Of a stretch of DNA of 35,025 nt, positions 20,539 to 28,520 are shown piece after piece. The stretch is from Candidatus Moranbacteria bacterium CG10_big_fil_rev_8_21_14_0_10_35_21 (lineage in GTDB: Bacteria > Patescibacteriota > Minisyncoccia > Moranbacterales > UBA2206). The translations under genes and the position numbers were made by a program. The stretch spans positions 1 to 35,025 of the forward strand of contig PFCG01000030.1 in NCBI GenBank assembly GCA_002773095.1, read 5' to 3'. Positions within the stretch are counted from its first letter, which is position 1. Each line of letters begins with the position of its first letter. The notes beneath the pieces are model-generated. The model was not told where the DNA came from and searched no databases. It saw only the letters and a list, made by a program, of their open reading frames with translations.

Positions 20539-20595
20539 ACCCCAGTTAAATCCCCGCCGTTGCGGGTGATCAATACTCGAGCAATTTAACGGGGT
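20539..20595. repeat. Palindromic repeat family A, copy 2
   Basis: ACCCCAGTTAAAT / ATTTAACGGGGT with inner CCCCGC-cgtt-GCGGG hairpin. Confidence 0.75.
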
Positions 20596-20608
20596 AAAAA
20601 AACAGGAG

Positions 20609-21634
20609 ATGGAAAATAAAAAAACAATCAAATATGCTAAAGCTGTTTCCGAATTAAGGCAGGATGTAGTGACTGGAGATTGGGTAATTATTGCTACTGG
20701 ACGAGCCAAGCGACCTGAAGAGTTCGCGGAAGAAGAAAAGGAGACGATTAAAGAAGATTCTGAAAAGAAATGTTTTTTTTGTTTTCCAGAAATGACCGGA
20801 CAAGAGGAAGATGTTTTGATTTACCAAGACGAAGAAGGTAGTTGGAGCTTGAGAGTTTTTCCTAATAAATATCCGGCAGTTTCTCGTACTCGTGAAGTGA
20901 AACATATGGAAGAAGGTCCGTATTTTGCTATGGACGGCGTCGGTTATCATGAAATAATTGTGACGCGCGATCATAAGCGCCAAATTGCTCTAATGGAAAA
21001 AGAAGCGGTGGCGGAAGTTATAGACGCCTATCAAGAGAGATATATTGATTTGATGAATAAAAAGAGTGTCAAATATGTAGATATTTTTCACAATCACGGT
21101 TCCAAAGCTGGTGCTTCTATTCCTCATCCACATTCCCAACTAATGGCTATTCCGGTTATTTCTCCTTATGTGCAGTCGGAACTAGACGGAGCGGAAATTT
21201 ATCATCGCTCTAATCAGCATTGTGTTTATTGTTCAATGGTGGAATGGGAAAGAGAAAAAGGAAAAAGAATAATTTTTGAAAATGATAATTTCATCGCCCT
21301 TTGTCCCTTTGCTTCACGAGTGGCTTTTGAAGTTTGGGTTATGCCCAAAAAACACAGTCCTTACTTTGAAAGAATTTCTAGTGAGAATAAGGTTCAACTG
21401 GCCGAGGCTCTGCAAAAAGCCGTTGGAAAAATCTATGGTGCGCTTAATAATCCGGATTATAATTTTTATTTGCACACTGCGCCGTGCGACGGAAAAGATT
21501 ATCCGCATTTTCATTGGCATATTGAAATTCTCCCACGGACTTCTATTTGGGCGGGGTTTGAACTTTCTACTGGGATAGAAGTTTCCACTATCCAGCCGGA
21601 AGTAGCGGCGGAATATCTTCGGAAGCAAGAATAA
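20609..21634 (+). CDS. galT: Galactose-1-phosphate uridylyltransferase
   Basis: HNHGSKAGASIPHPHSQLMAIPVI; FHWHIEILPR; CFFCFPE. Confidence 0.92.
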   Translation: MENKKTIKYAKAVSELRQDVVTGDWVIIATGRAKRPEEFAEEEKETIKEDSEKKCFFCFPEMTGQEEDVLIYQDEEGSWSLRVFPNKYPAVSRTREVKHMEEGPYFAMDGVGYHEIIVTRDHKRQIALMEKEAVAEVIDAYQERYIDLMNKKSVKYVDIFHNHGSKAGASIPHPHSQLMAIPVISPYVQSELDGAEIYHRSNQHCVYCSMVEWEREKGKRIIFENDNFIALCPFASRVAFEVWVMPKKHSPYFERISSENKVQLAEALQKAVGKIYGALNNPDYNFYLHTAPCDGKDYPHFHWHIEILPRTSIWAGFELSTGIEVSTIQPEVAAEYLRKQE

Positions 21635-21640
21635 TTTAGT

Positions 21641-21704
21641 TTTTAGTTGGTAGTTTTTAGTTAGTAGTTGATAGTTGATAGGTTTTAGTTAATAGTTTTG
21701 GTTT
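21641..21704. repeat. Degenerate short tandem repeat (TAGTTkrTAGTTT-like)
   Basis: tagtttttagttggtagtttttagttagtagttgatagttgataggttttagttaatag. Confidence 0.6.
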
Positions 21705-21737
21705 TTTAGATATTTGGGGTTGATTTCCTTATTTAAT

Positions 21738-22219
21738 ATGAAAAGAAAAGGTTTCACACTTATTGAATTATTAATCTCATTGCTATCATTGGTATTCTAG
21801 CCAGTGTGGTTTTGGTGAGTTTGAGTAGTGCTAAAAGTAAAGCCAGAAATGCTGGCAGAAAGCAAGACGTAGCGTCTTTGATTAAAGCTTTTAAAGCTAT
21901 AAATATCGATACTGGTAGTTATCCGGATACCGGAGATAACTATAAATGTGTTAGTACTGCTTGCATGAGTGTGTCTTCAAGTTATCTTCCTGATAACGGT
22001 GTTTTTGCAAAGAGTCTACTTTCTTATATATCAGCTATTCCAATTGATCCCCAAGATAGTAATCGAACCACTGGCGGATCACAGACCTATGGGTATTTTT
22101 ATAAAGGTGGGGGTGCGCCAATTTTATTTTGGTCATTAGAATATAAAGCAGATTGTTCCCCAGGCATTGTAAATATTTTAGGAGGATCAACAACAAGTTG
22201 TTACTATTTATTTAACTAA
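21738..22219 (+). pseudogene. Type IV pilin/pseudopilin-like gene with 1-nt frameshift in the prepilin helix
   Basis: ATG at 21738 gives MKRKGFTLIELLI then frame change; the other frame continues IAIIGILASVVLVSLSSAKSKARNAGRKQDVASL to 22219. Confidence 0.75.
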
Positions 22220-22237
22220 GCACTAAATATCTAAATT

Positions 22238-22257
22238 GCCCCTTAGGGCTTTTTTTG
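22238..22257 (+). terminator. Rho-independent terminator after pilin-like gene
   Basis: GCCCCTTAGGGC followed by T7. Confidence 0.7.
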
Positions 22258-22264
22258 TTATAAT
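22256..22264 (+). promoter_or_regulatory. Extended -10 promoter (TGTTATAAT) upstream of tpiA
   Basis: tttgttataatttg, about 50 nt upstream of tpiA ATG. Confidence 0.45.
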
Positions 22265-22313
22265 TTGAATATATGCCATCCTGCGGGTGGTCATTCGTAG
22301 AAACAATAAAATT

Positions 22314-23126
22314 ATGAAAAGATTAATTATAGGAAATTTAAAGATGCACTTGTTATCTCCAATTGAAAGAGATCGGTATTTAGATACCTTAGAAAAAGAA
22401 TTAAAGGGGAAGAAGTTTCCTAATGCAGAAGTTGTTATTTGCCCGCCTTTTGTGCATCTGGAGGCTTTTAAAAAAAGATTGGGTAAAAAAATTCACCCTG
22501 TTAAATCCCCGACAAGTCGGGGTGCGCAGCAATCTAACAGGGTAAAATTGGGAGCCCAAAATGTTTTTTCGGAAAATAAAGGATCGTTTACTGGAGAAGT
22601 TTCTCCGATGATGCTCAAAAATCTGGGATGTGAATATGTGATTCTTGGTCACAGTGAAAGAAGAAAATATTTTTCTGAAACGGATGAAGAAGTAAATCGA
22701 AAATCTTTGGGTTGTCTAAAAAACGGGCTAAAGCCAATTATTTGCATTGGTGAAACCGGAATAGAAAGAGAAATGGGAGAAACGCATAAAATAATCACCA
22801 GACAAGTGAAGGAGGCTCTAAAAAATGTTTCTAGAACTAAGGCTGAGGAGTTAGTTTTGGCCTATGAGCCAGTTTGGGCAGTAGGCAGTGATAATGTTCC
22901 GGAATCCAATGAAACCTTAAGTGCTAAACTTTTGATTAAGAAAATAATTACTGGAATGTTTGGAAAAAAATATGCGGAAAAAGTGAGGATAATTTATGGT
23001 GGAAGCGTGAGTGTTAAATCGACCAAGGAAACCTGCGTAGATCCAGAAATGGACGGAGCCTTAATTGGACGGGATTCGTTAGTACCATATGAGTTTATAA
23101 AAATAGTGGAAATAATTAATAACTAA
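22314..23126 (+). CDS. tpiA: Triosephosphate isomerase with an in-frame repeat-derived insertion; start trimmed to ATG 22314
   Basis: MKRLIIGNLKMHL...VILGHSERRKYFSETDEEVNRK...LAYEPVWAVGS...IIYGGSV. Confidence 0.95.
   Translation: MKRLIIGNLKMHLLSPIERDRYLDTLEKELKGKKFPNAEVVICPPFVHLEAFKKRLGKKIHPVKSPTSRGAQQSNRVKLGAQNVFSENKGSFTGEVSPMMLKNLGCEYVILGHSERRKYFSETDEEVNRKSLGCLKNGLKPIICIGETGIEREMGETHKIITRQVKEALKNVSRTKAEELVLAYEPVWAVGSDNVPESNETLSAKLLIKKIITGMFGKKYAEKVRIIYGGSVSVKSTKETCVDPEMDGALIGRDSLVPYEFIKIVEIINN
22494..22544. repeat. Palindromic repeat family A, copy 3, inserted in frame in tpiA
   Basis: ACCCTGTTAAAT (22495-22506) / ATCTAACAGGGT (22532-22543) with inner CCCCGACAAGTCGGGG. Confidence 0.75.
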
Positions 23127-23129
23127 TTT

Positions 23130-23993
23130 ATGATAACACCAGTCAAAGAAATTTTAGAAAGAGCTCGAAAAGGCGGTTATGCCGTCGGAGCTTTTAATAC
23201 AGTTAATTTGGAAACTACTCGCGCCATTGTGGAAGCGGCTTTAGAAATGGGCTCGCCAGTGATTATCCAAATGACGGAAAAAACTATGGAATATGGAGGC
23301 GGAAGAGGAATGTATCAGTTAGTCAAAAACGACGCCGAATTTTATGCTCCATCCATTCCCATTGGAATTCATTTGGATCATGGACATAGTTTTGAAATAG
23401 TTGAGCGAGCGGCCGAGATTGGCTATAATTCGGTTATGTATGACGGTTCCAGAAAAAGTTTTGAAGATAATTTAGAAACGACTAAAAAAATTACCCAATT
23501 TTGTCACGATAAAGAGATTTCAGTTCAAGCTGAGTTAGGCAGTGTGCCTTATTTGGGAGAAGTTAATGTAGGGGAAATAGATTGGGATAAATATATGACC
23601 GATCCGGTTCAAGCGGAAAAATTTGTGGCGGAAACCGAAATAGATTCTTTGGCTGTAGCTATTGGTAATGCCCATGGCTTTGTTAAGGAACGAAGTGAAC
23701 CAGATTATGAAAGGCTAGAAAAAATCAATCAAGCGGTTAATATTCCTTTAATTCTTCATGGAGCTTCCGATTGGGAAAACGGTAGAGTATCGGAAGTGAT
23801 TAAAAGAGGTATCACTTGCTTTAATGTTGATACGGCGCTTCGATTGGCTTTTGTTAATAATTTAATAAAATCGGTTCGGGAACAAGAGAATGTTTCTTTT
23901 GATGTTCGAAAACTTTTGGGAGATGCACGCGAAGCAGTGAAAAAAACCGTCAAAGAAAAAATAAAAATCTTTGGGAGTGAAGGTAAGGCTTAA
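23130..23993 (+). CDS. fba: Class II fructose-bisphosphate aldolase
   Basis: YAVGAFNTVNLETTRAIVEAA...IHLDHGHSFEIVERAAEIGYNSVMYDGS...LHGASDW. Confidence 0.94.
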   Translation: MITPVKEILERARKGGYAVGAFNTVNLETTRAIVEAALEMGSPVIIQMTEKTMEYGGGRGMYQLVKNDAEFYAPSIPIGIHLDHGHSFEIVERAAEIGYNSVMYDGSRKSFEDNLETTKKITQFCHDKEISVQAELGSVPYLGEVNVGEIDWDKYMTDPVQAEKFVAETEIDSLAVAIGNAHGFVKERSEPDYERLEKINQAVNIPLILHGASDWENGRVSEVIKRGITCFNVDTALRLAFVNNLIKSVREQENVSFDVRKLLGDAREAVKKTVKEKIKIFGSEGKA

Positions 23994-24035
23994 CTTTCCA
24001 TATTTTATCCCAGCGCTAATTCCAACATAAAATAC

Positions 24036-25313
24036 ATGTGTTTAACTATACCGGCGAAAGTGGTAGAAATAAAAGGACGGGAAGCGATTATTCAAAAAGA
24101 ATCTGCTACTAAAACAATTGATATTTCTCTCGTCCCCGATGTTAAAATCGGGGATTGGATTTTATTTGCCAATCAAACGGCAGTGCAGGTGATTTCCGAG
24201 ACGGATGCCAAAGAGATTGTGGATCTTTTGGAAAGTTATCATCCCAATGCTCAACCGGATAAACTGTCGGAGAAATTTAAGAATATTATTGAAAATTCCA
24301 AAAAGCGAGATCTAACCAAAGAGGAAATAATTTATCTTTTGCAAACGAAGGACGCAGAAAAAGAAGCGCTGTATTCCGAAGCGGATGTGGTGCGTCGAGC
24401 GAATCTTCAAGATTTCATTTGCATCCACGGCATTATTGAATTTTCCAATTATTGTAAAAACGATTGCGCCTATTGCGGATTGCGCTGTCAAAACTCTGAG
24501 GTTAAGCACTATAGAATGACGCCGGAAGAAATAGTGTCCACAGCGGTAAAAGCAGCCAATGTGAAGGGCTATAAACTTTTGGTTTTACAATCTGGAGAAG
24601 ATCCATATTACACGGCGGAAATGTTTGCGGATATTATCCAAAAAATAAAAGCGACCGCTAAAGTTTTTATTTTTATCAGTGTGGGTGAGCGTGGATTGGA
24701 TTTCTACAAAAAATTGAAAGAAGCGGGCGCTTCGGGAACACTTTTCCGTTTTGAAACGGCTAATACGAAACTTTTTCAAAAAATGCATCCGAATGGAAAA
24801 AATTTTGAAAGTCGTCTGGAGCATTTGAAATTTATGAAAGAACTAGGATATTTTGTTGCTACTGGATCCATTATTGGGTTGCCCGAACAGACACTAGAAG
24901 ATTTAGCCGACGATATAATGATAATGAAAAAATGGGCTAATATGATTTCCATGGGACCATTCGTGCCTTCAAAAAATACGCCGTTGGAAAAAGAAAAATC
25001 GGGAGATCCTGAAATGAATTTTAAAATGATTTCAGTCGTGCGCCTTCTGATGCCGAAAATCCGCATTCCGGTCGTGACGGCTTTGGAAACTTTGGCGGAC
25101 GAAGGCGGAAGAAAAAAAGGACTTTTAGCAGGAGCTAATTCTTTAATGCTCAATCTCACACCGGGAAAATATCGTGCCAATTATAAAATATATGACAACA
25201 AATTTTTTGATAAAGAAAGCATTTGGGAAAAATATGGTCTTTTCAAAGCGGAAGAAAGCTATCAGATGATTGAAGAAAGGATGGGTGAAGAATTAAATAA
25301 AGTTATAAAGTAG
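24036..25313 (+). CDS. HypC-HydE fusion: N-terminal HypC/HupF chaperone domain joined to HydE-type radical SAM domain
   Basis: N-term MCLTIPAKVVEIKGREAIIQKESATKTIDISLVPDVKIGDWILFANQTAVQ (HypC, Cys2 kept), then CKNDCAYCGLR CX3CX2C radical SAM and HydE-like QSGEDPYY, GLPEQTLEDLADD, PGKYRANYKIYDNKF. Confidence 0.88.
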   Translation: MCLTIPAKVVEIKGREAIIQKESATKTIDISLVPDVKIGDWILFANQTAVQVISETDAKEIVDLLESYHPNAQPDKLSEKFKNIIENSKKRDLTKEEIIYLLQTKDAEKEALYSEADVVRRANLQDFICIHGIIEFSNYCKNDCAYCGLRCQNSEVKHYRMTPEEIVSTAVKAANVKGYKLLVLQSGEDPYYTAEMFADIIQKIKATAKVFIFISVGERGLDFYKKLKEAGASGTLFRFETANTKLFQKMHPNGKNFESRLEHLKFMKELGYFVATGSIIGLPEQTLEDLADDIMIMKKWANMISMGPFVPSKNTPLEKEKSGDPEMNFKMISVVRLLMPKIRIPVVTALETLADEGGRKKGLLAGANSLMLNLTPGKYRANYKIYDNKFFDKESIWEKYGLFKAEESYQMIEERMGEELNKVIK

Positions 25314-25336
25314 AAAGTTATAAAGTTATAAAGTTT

Positions 25337-25390
25337 ACCCTGTGAAATTCTGCTCCGCGGACCACGCTTTGTGTGGTATTTCACAGGGAA
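25337..25390. repeat. Palindromic repeat family A-like, copy 4, between hypC-hydE and hydG
   Basis: CCCTGTGAAAT / ATTTCACAGGG perfect 11-bp arms with inner hairpin ACCAC...GTGGT. Confidence 0.7.
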
Positions 25391-25398
25391 AAGAATTT

Positions 25399-26775
25399 AT
25401 GGATAAAATAAAAAAAGTTCTGAATGAGGAAAAAATATTTTCCATTCTCAAAAAAAATCAAAATCCTAGCAAAAAAAAGGTAGCGGAAATATTGAAAAAA
25501 TCTTTGAATAAAAAAGGACTCACTTTGGAAGAAGTGGGAGCTTTGGTCAATGTGAAAGATAAAAAACTTTTGGAAGAAATTTTTTCCACAGCCGGAAAAA
25601 TAAAAAAAGAAATTTATGGAGAACGGCTAGTGCTTTTTGCACCACTCTATATTTCTAGCTTTTGTGTTAATGATTGTGAATATTGCGGATTCCACGCGCG
25701 CAACAAGATGCCGAGAAAGAAATTGAAATTGAGTGAAATCAAGAAACAAGTGAAAATTTTGGAGGATATGGGTCACAAGCGACTGCTTTTGGAATTTGGC
25801 GAACATGAAAAAGAAAATCCGATTGACTATGTGGTGGAAGTGATTAAAACCATTTATGCCACCAAATCCAAAAAAGGTTCCATTCGTCGAGTGAATGTGA
25901 ATATCGCTTCCACGACAGTGGAAAATTATAAAAAATTAAAAAAAGCCGGTATAGGAACCTACCAATTGTTTCAAGAAACTTATCATCAAGAAACATACAA
26001 AAAAATGCACAAAGGTCCGAAAGCGGACTATGCTCGTCAGCTTTTCGCGCACGACAAAGCATTTGAAGCGGGGATTGATGATTTGGGGATTGGGGTTTTG
26101 TTTGGACTCTTTGACTGGAAATTTGAAGTGTTGGCGTTGCTTTCTCACGCCAAATATATGGACAAGAAATTTGGAGTGGGTCCTCACACCATTTCAGTTC
26201 CGCGTTTTCAGCCGGCGGATTCGGTGAATTTCAAGCCGAAACATTATGTGGACGAAAATGAACTTTTAAAAATAGTGGCCATTCTGCGCCTGGCTGTGCC
26301 ATATACCGGAATGATTATTTCTACACGAGAAAGAGCCGAGATTAGGGAAAAAGCTTTCATCACTGGAATTTCTCAAACCAGTGCGGCCTCACGCACGGCT
26401 CCCGGTGGTTATGGCAAAGGGCATAATTTGGAGCAATTTCACACGGCTGATCATCGCAGTGTGTCTGAATTTATTAGCGCGCTTTTGGAAAAAGAAATGA
26501 TGCCTAGTTTTTGCACAGCTTGCTATCGCATTGGCAGAACTGGAGAAAAATTTATGGATTTGGCGAAACCGGGAGATATTCAAAATTTCTGCCGGCCTAA
26601 TGCTATTTTGACTTTCAAAGAATATCTGTTGGATTATGCCGACAAAAAACAGAAAGTTTTGGGTGAAAAAATAATCCAGAAATATCTCAAGCTTATTCCC
26701 GACCAAAAAATTAGAAAAGAAACCCAAAAACGTTTAGAAAAAATTACTAAAGGTAAGCGAGATTTTTATTTTTAG
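25399..26775 (+). CDS. hydG: HydG-type radical SAM tyrosine lyase (CO/CN-forming family); start trimmed to ATG 25399
   Basis: CVNDCEYCGFHARN (CX3CX2C) and C-terminal CTAC-X22-C motif (CX2CX22C) diagnostic of HydG versus ThiH. Confidence 0.88.
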   Translation: MDKIKKVLNEEKIFSILKKNQNPSKKKVAEILKKSLNKKGLTLEEVGALVNVKDKKLLEEIFSTAGKIKKEIYGERLVLFAPLYISSFCVNDCEYCGFHARNKMPRKKLKLSEIKKQVKILEDMGHKRLLLEFGEHEKENPIDYVVEVIKTIYATKSKKGSIRRVNVNIASTTVENYKKLKKAGIGTYQLFQETYHQETYKKMHKGPKADYARQLFAHDKAFEAGIDDLGIGVLFGLFDWKFEVLALLSHAKYMDKKFGVGPHTISVPRFQPADSVNFKPKHYVDENELLKIVAILRLAVPYTGMIISTRERAEIREKAFITGISQTSAASRTAPGGYGKGHNLEQFHTADHRSVSEFISALLEKEMMPSFCTACYRIGRTGEKFMDLAKPGDIQNFCRPNAILTFKEYLLDYADKKQKVLGEKIIQKYLKLIPDQKIRKETQKRLEKITKGKRDFYF

Positions 26776-26788
26776 TAAGCATTTTTTG

Positions 26789-26797
26789 TGGTATAAT
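26789..26797 (+). promoter_or_regulatory. Extended -10 promoter immediately upstream of hydrogenase small subunit
   Basis: TGGTATAAT, 7 nt before ATG 26805. Confidence 0.45.
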
Positions 26798-26804
26798 TAA
26801 TTCA

Positions 26805-27572
26805 ATGGAAAATAAAAACAAACCAAAAATTGCTATTGTTAGTCTGACGTCCTGTGAAGGGTGCCAGTTTGCGCTTCTGGATTTGGGAGAAAGATTTTTG
26901 GATTTTGCCAATCAAGTAGAAATGGTGGAATTTCGACTTTTAGAAGATGAAGAAGATAAGGGAGAAAAATTAGATGTTGGAATTATAGAAGGTAATCCGA
27001 TGACAGAAGAAAATATTAAAACTTTGAAAAATCTGCGCGAGCGCAGTAAATTACTGGTAGTGATTGGAAATTGTGCCGCTATGGGTGGTATTCCGGAAAT
27101 AAAAAATTATCAAGAAGGAAAAAATACCATCAAACATGTCTATAAATATCTTCAAGGGATTGAAAATCCGGAAATCAAGGAAGTGGATAATTTTGTGAAA
27201 GTGGATTTCACTTTTCCGGGTTGCCCCATTAATGCAGAAGAATTTTTGCTGTATATGCCGGGATTATTAGCTGGAAAAATTCCCCAGATTCCTGACAATC
27301 CAGTTTGTGTGGAATGTAAGAAAAAGGGCAATCGTTGTTTACTATTGGATAAAAAGCCGTGTTTTGGGCCAATGATTTTGGGAGGATGTGATGCAGCTTG
27401 TCCGACATCTCGAATGGTTTGCCAAGGTTGCAGAGGCTTGCGTCCCAAGGGTAATATCAAGGCTATGCGAGCTACCTTGAAAAATATGATGACTGATGAA
27501 GAATTTGAAAATACTGCTGAAATTTATGGCCTCAGAGATGATTTAGAAGAAAGAGAAAAAAAGATTAACTAA
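26805..27572 (+). CDS. [NiFe] hydrogenase small subunit (group 3-like, soluble, no signal peptide)
   Basis: SLTSCEGCQFALLDLGERF; VVIGNCAAMGGIPE; FPGCPIN; additional C-rich cluster region CVEC...GGCDAACPTSRMVCQGCRG. Confidence 0.92.
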   Translation: MENKNKPKIAIVSLTSCEGCQFALLDLGERFLDFANQVEMVEFRLLEDEEDKGEKLDVGIIEGNPMTEENIKTLKNLRERSKLLVVIGNCAAMGGIPEIKNYQEGKNTIKHVYKYLQGIENPEIKEVDNFVKVDFTFPGCPINAEEFLLYMPGLLAGKIPQIPDNPVCVECKKKGNRCLLLDKKPCFGPMILGGCDAACPTSRMVCQGCRGLRPKGNIKAMRATLKNMMTDEEFENTAEIYGLRDDLEEREKKIN

Positions 27573-27575
27573 AAT

Positions 27576-28520
27576 ATGAAGGCTCTAAAGATTTTAATAA
27601 TATTATTAGCTATAACTGGAAGTACGGTCTGGTCTTTTCAAAAAAAGGTAGTGGAAGTTAAAAATGGAAAGCTATCAATAGAGGTAGAAAATATTTTTTC
27701 CACTCCTTGCTCTCAGCCGATAGAATATTCGATTGGCAATGTGGATGAACGCTTTGGAATGGCGCGGGAGGATTTTCAAAAAATAGTTATGGACTCGGAA
27801 AAAATCTGGGAAAATGCTATGGGAATGAATATTTTTGAATATAATCCGGATGGATTAGTAAAAGTGAATTTAATCTATGATGAAAGGCAAGCCAGTTCCG
27901 ATGAATCATTAAAATTAGAAAAAGAGTTGGCAGCGTTAAATTCCAGCGCTAATGTTTTGAATAAAAATTACGATGACCTAAAAATTTCTTATGAAAAAAA
28001 ATCCAAAGAATATGAAGAAAACTTAGCTCAATATGAAAAAAATTTAAAAAAATACAATAACAAAGTAGATGATTGGAATAAGAGCGACAAAAGTTCTCAA
28101 TCAGAATATGAAGAACTTAAGGATGATAAAAAAGATTTAGAGGAAGAATATAAAAAGCTAGACAAGGAAAGAAAGGATTTAAATTCTCAGTCAGAAAAGA
28201 TTAACGGAGCGGTGAAGAAAGAAAACAAACTTGTTAATAATTATAATAGCAAAGTTAATACCTATAAAGATAAATATGGAGCTACTCGAGAATTTGAAAA
28301 AGGAGTTTATTCTGCCGATATCATTAATATATATCAATATCAAACAGAAGAAGATTTGCGGTTGACCCTCTCTCATGAATTTGGACACGCTCGCGGAATT
28401 GATCATGTGGAAAATCCCTTATCTCTGATGTATTATTTAATGGCTGATCAGGATATGGATAACCCAACACTGACCAATGAGGATATTAGGGAAATGAAAA
28501 ATGTTTGTGAAATATTATGA
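27576..28520 (+). CDS. Matrixin/metzincin-like zinc metalloprotease with N-terminal signal/TM segment and coiled coil
   Basis: HEFGHARGIDH (HExxHxxGxxH) followed by SLMYYL Met-turn; central E/K-rich coiled coil; hydrophobic N-terminus. Confidence 0.8.
   Translation: MKALKILIILLAITGSTVWSFQKKVVEVKNGKLSIEVENIFSTPCSQPIEYSIGNVDERFGMAREDFQKIVMDSEKIWENAMGMNIFEYNPDGLVKVNLIYDERQASSDESLKLEKELAALNSSANVLNKNYDDLKISYEKKSKEYEENLAQYEKNLKKYNNKVDDWNKSDKSSQSEYEELKDDKKDLEEEYKKLDKERKDLNSQSEKINGAVKKENKLVNNYNSKVNTYKDKYGATREFEKGVYSADIINIYQYQTEEDLRLTLSHEFGHARGIDHVENPLSLMYYLMADQDMDNPTLTNEDIREMKNVCEIL

Noticed and set aside
20455-20595. CRISPR array
   Set aside because: The repeats are few, palindromic, irregularly spaced and dispersed at gene boundaries; no cas genes in the window.
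25342-25398. N-terminal 19 residues of the HydG ORF as given (MKFCSADHALCGISQGKEF)
   Set aside because: Encoded by the intergenic palindrome; the ATG at 25399 starts the natural protein.
24036-26775. HydE/HydG as BioB and ThiH (biotin/thiamine biosynthesis)
   Set aside because: The second protein has the HydG-specific CX2CX22C C-terminus, the first is fused to HypC, and the neighbours are hydrogenase genes; no bio or thi genes nearby.
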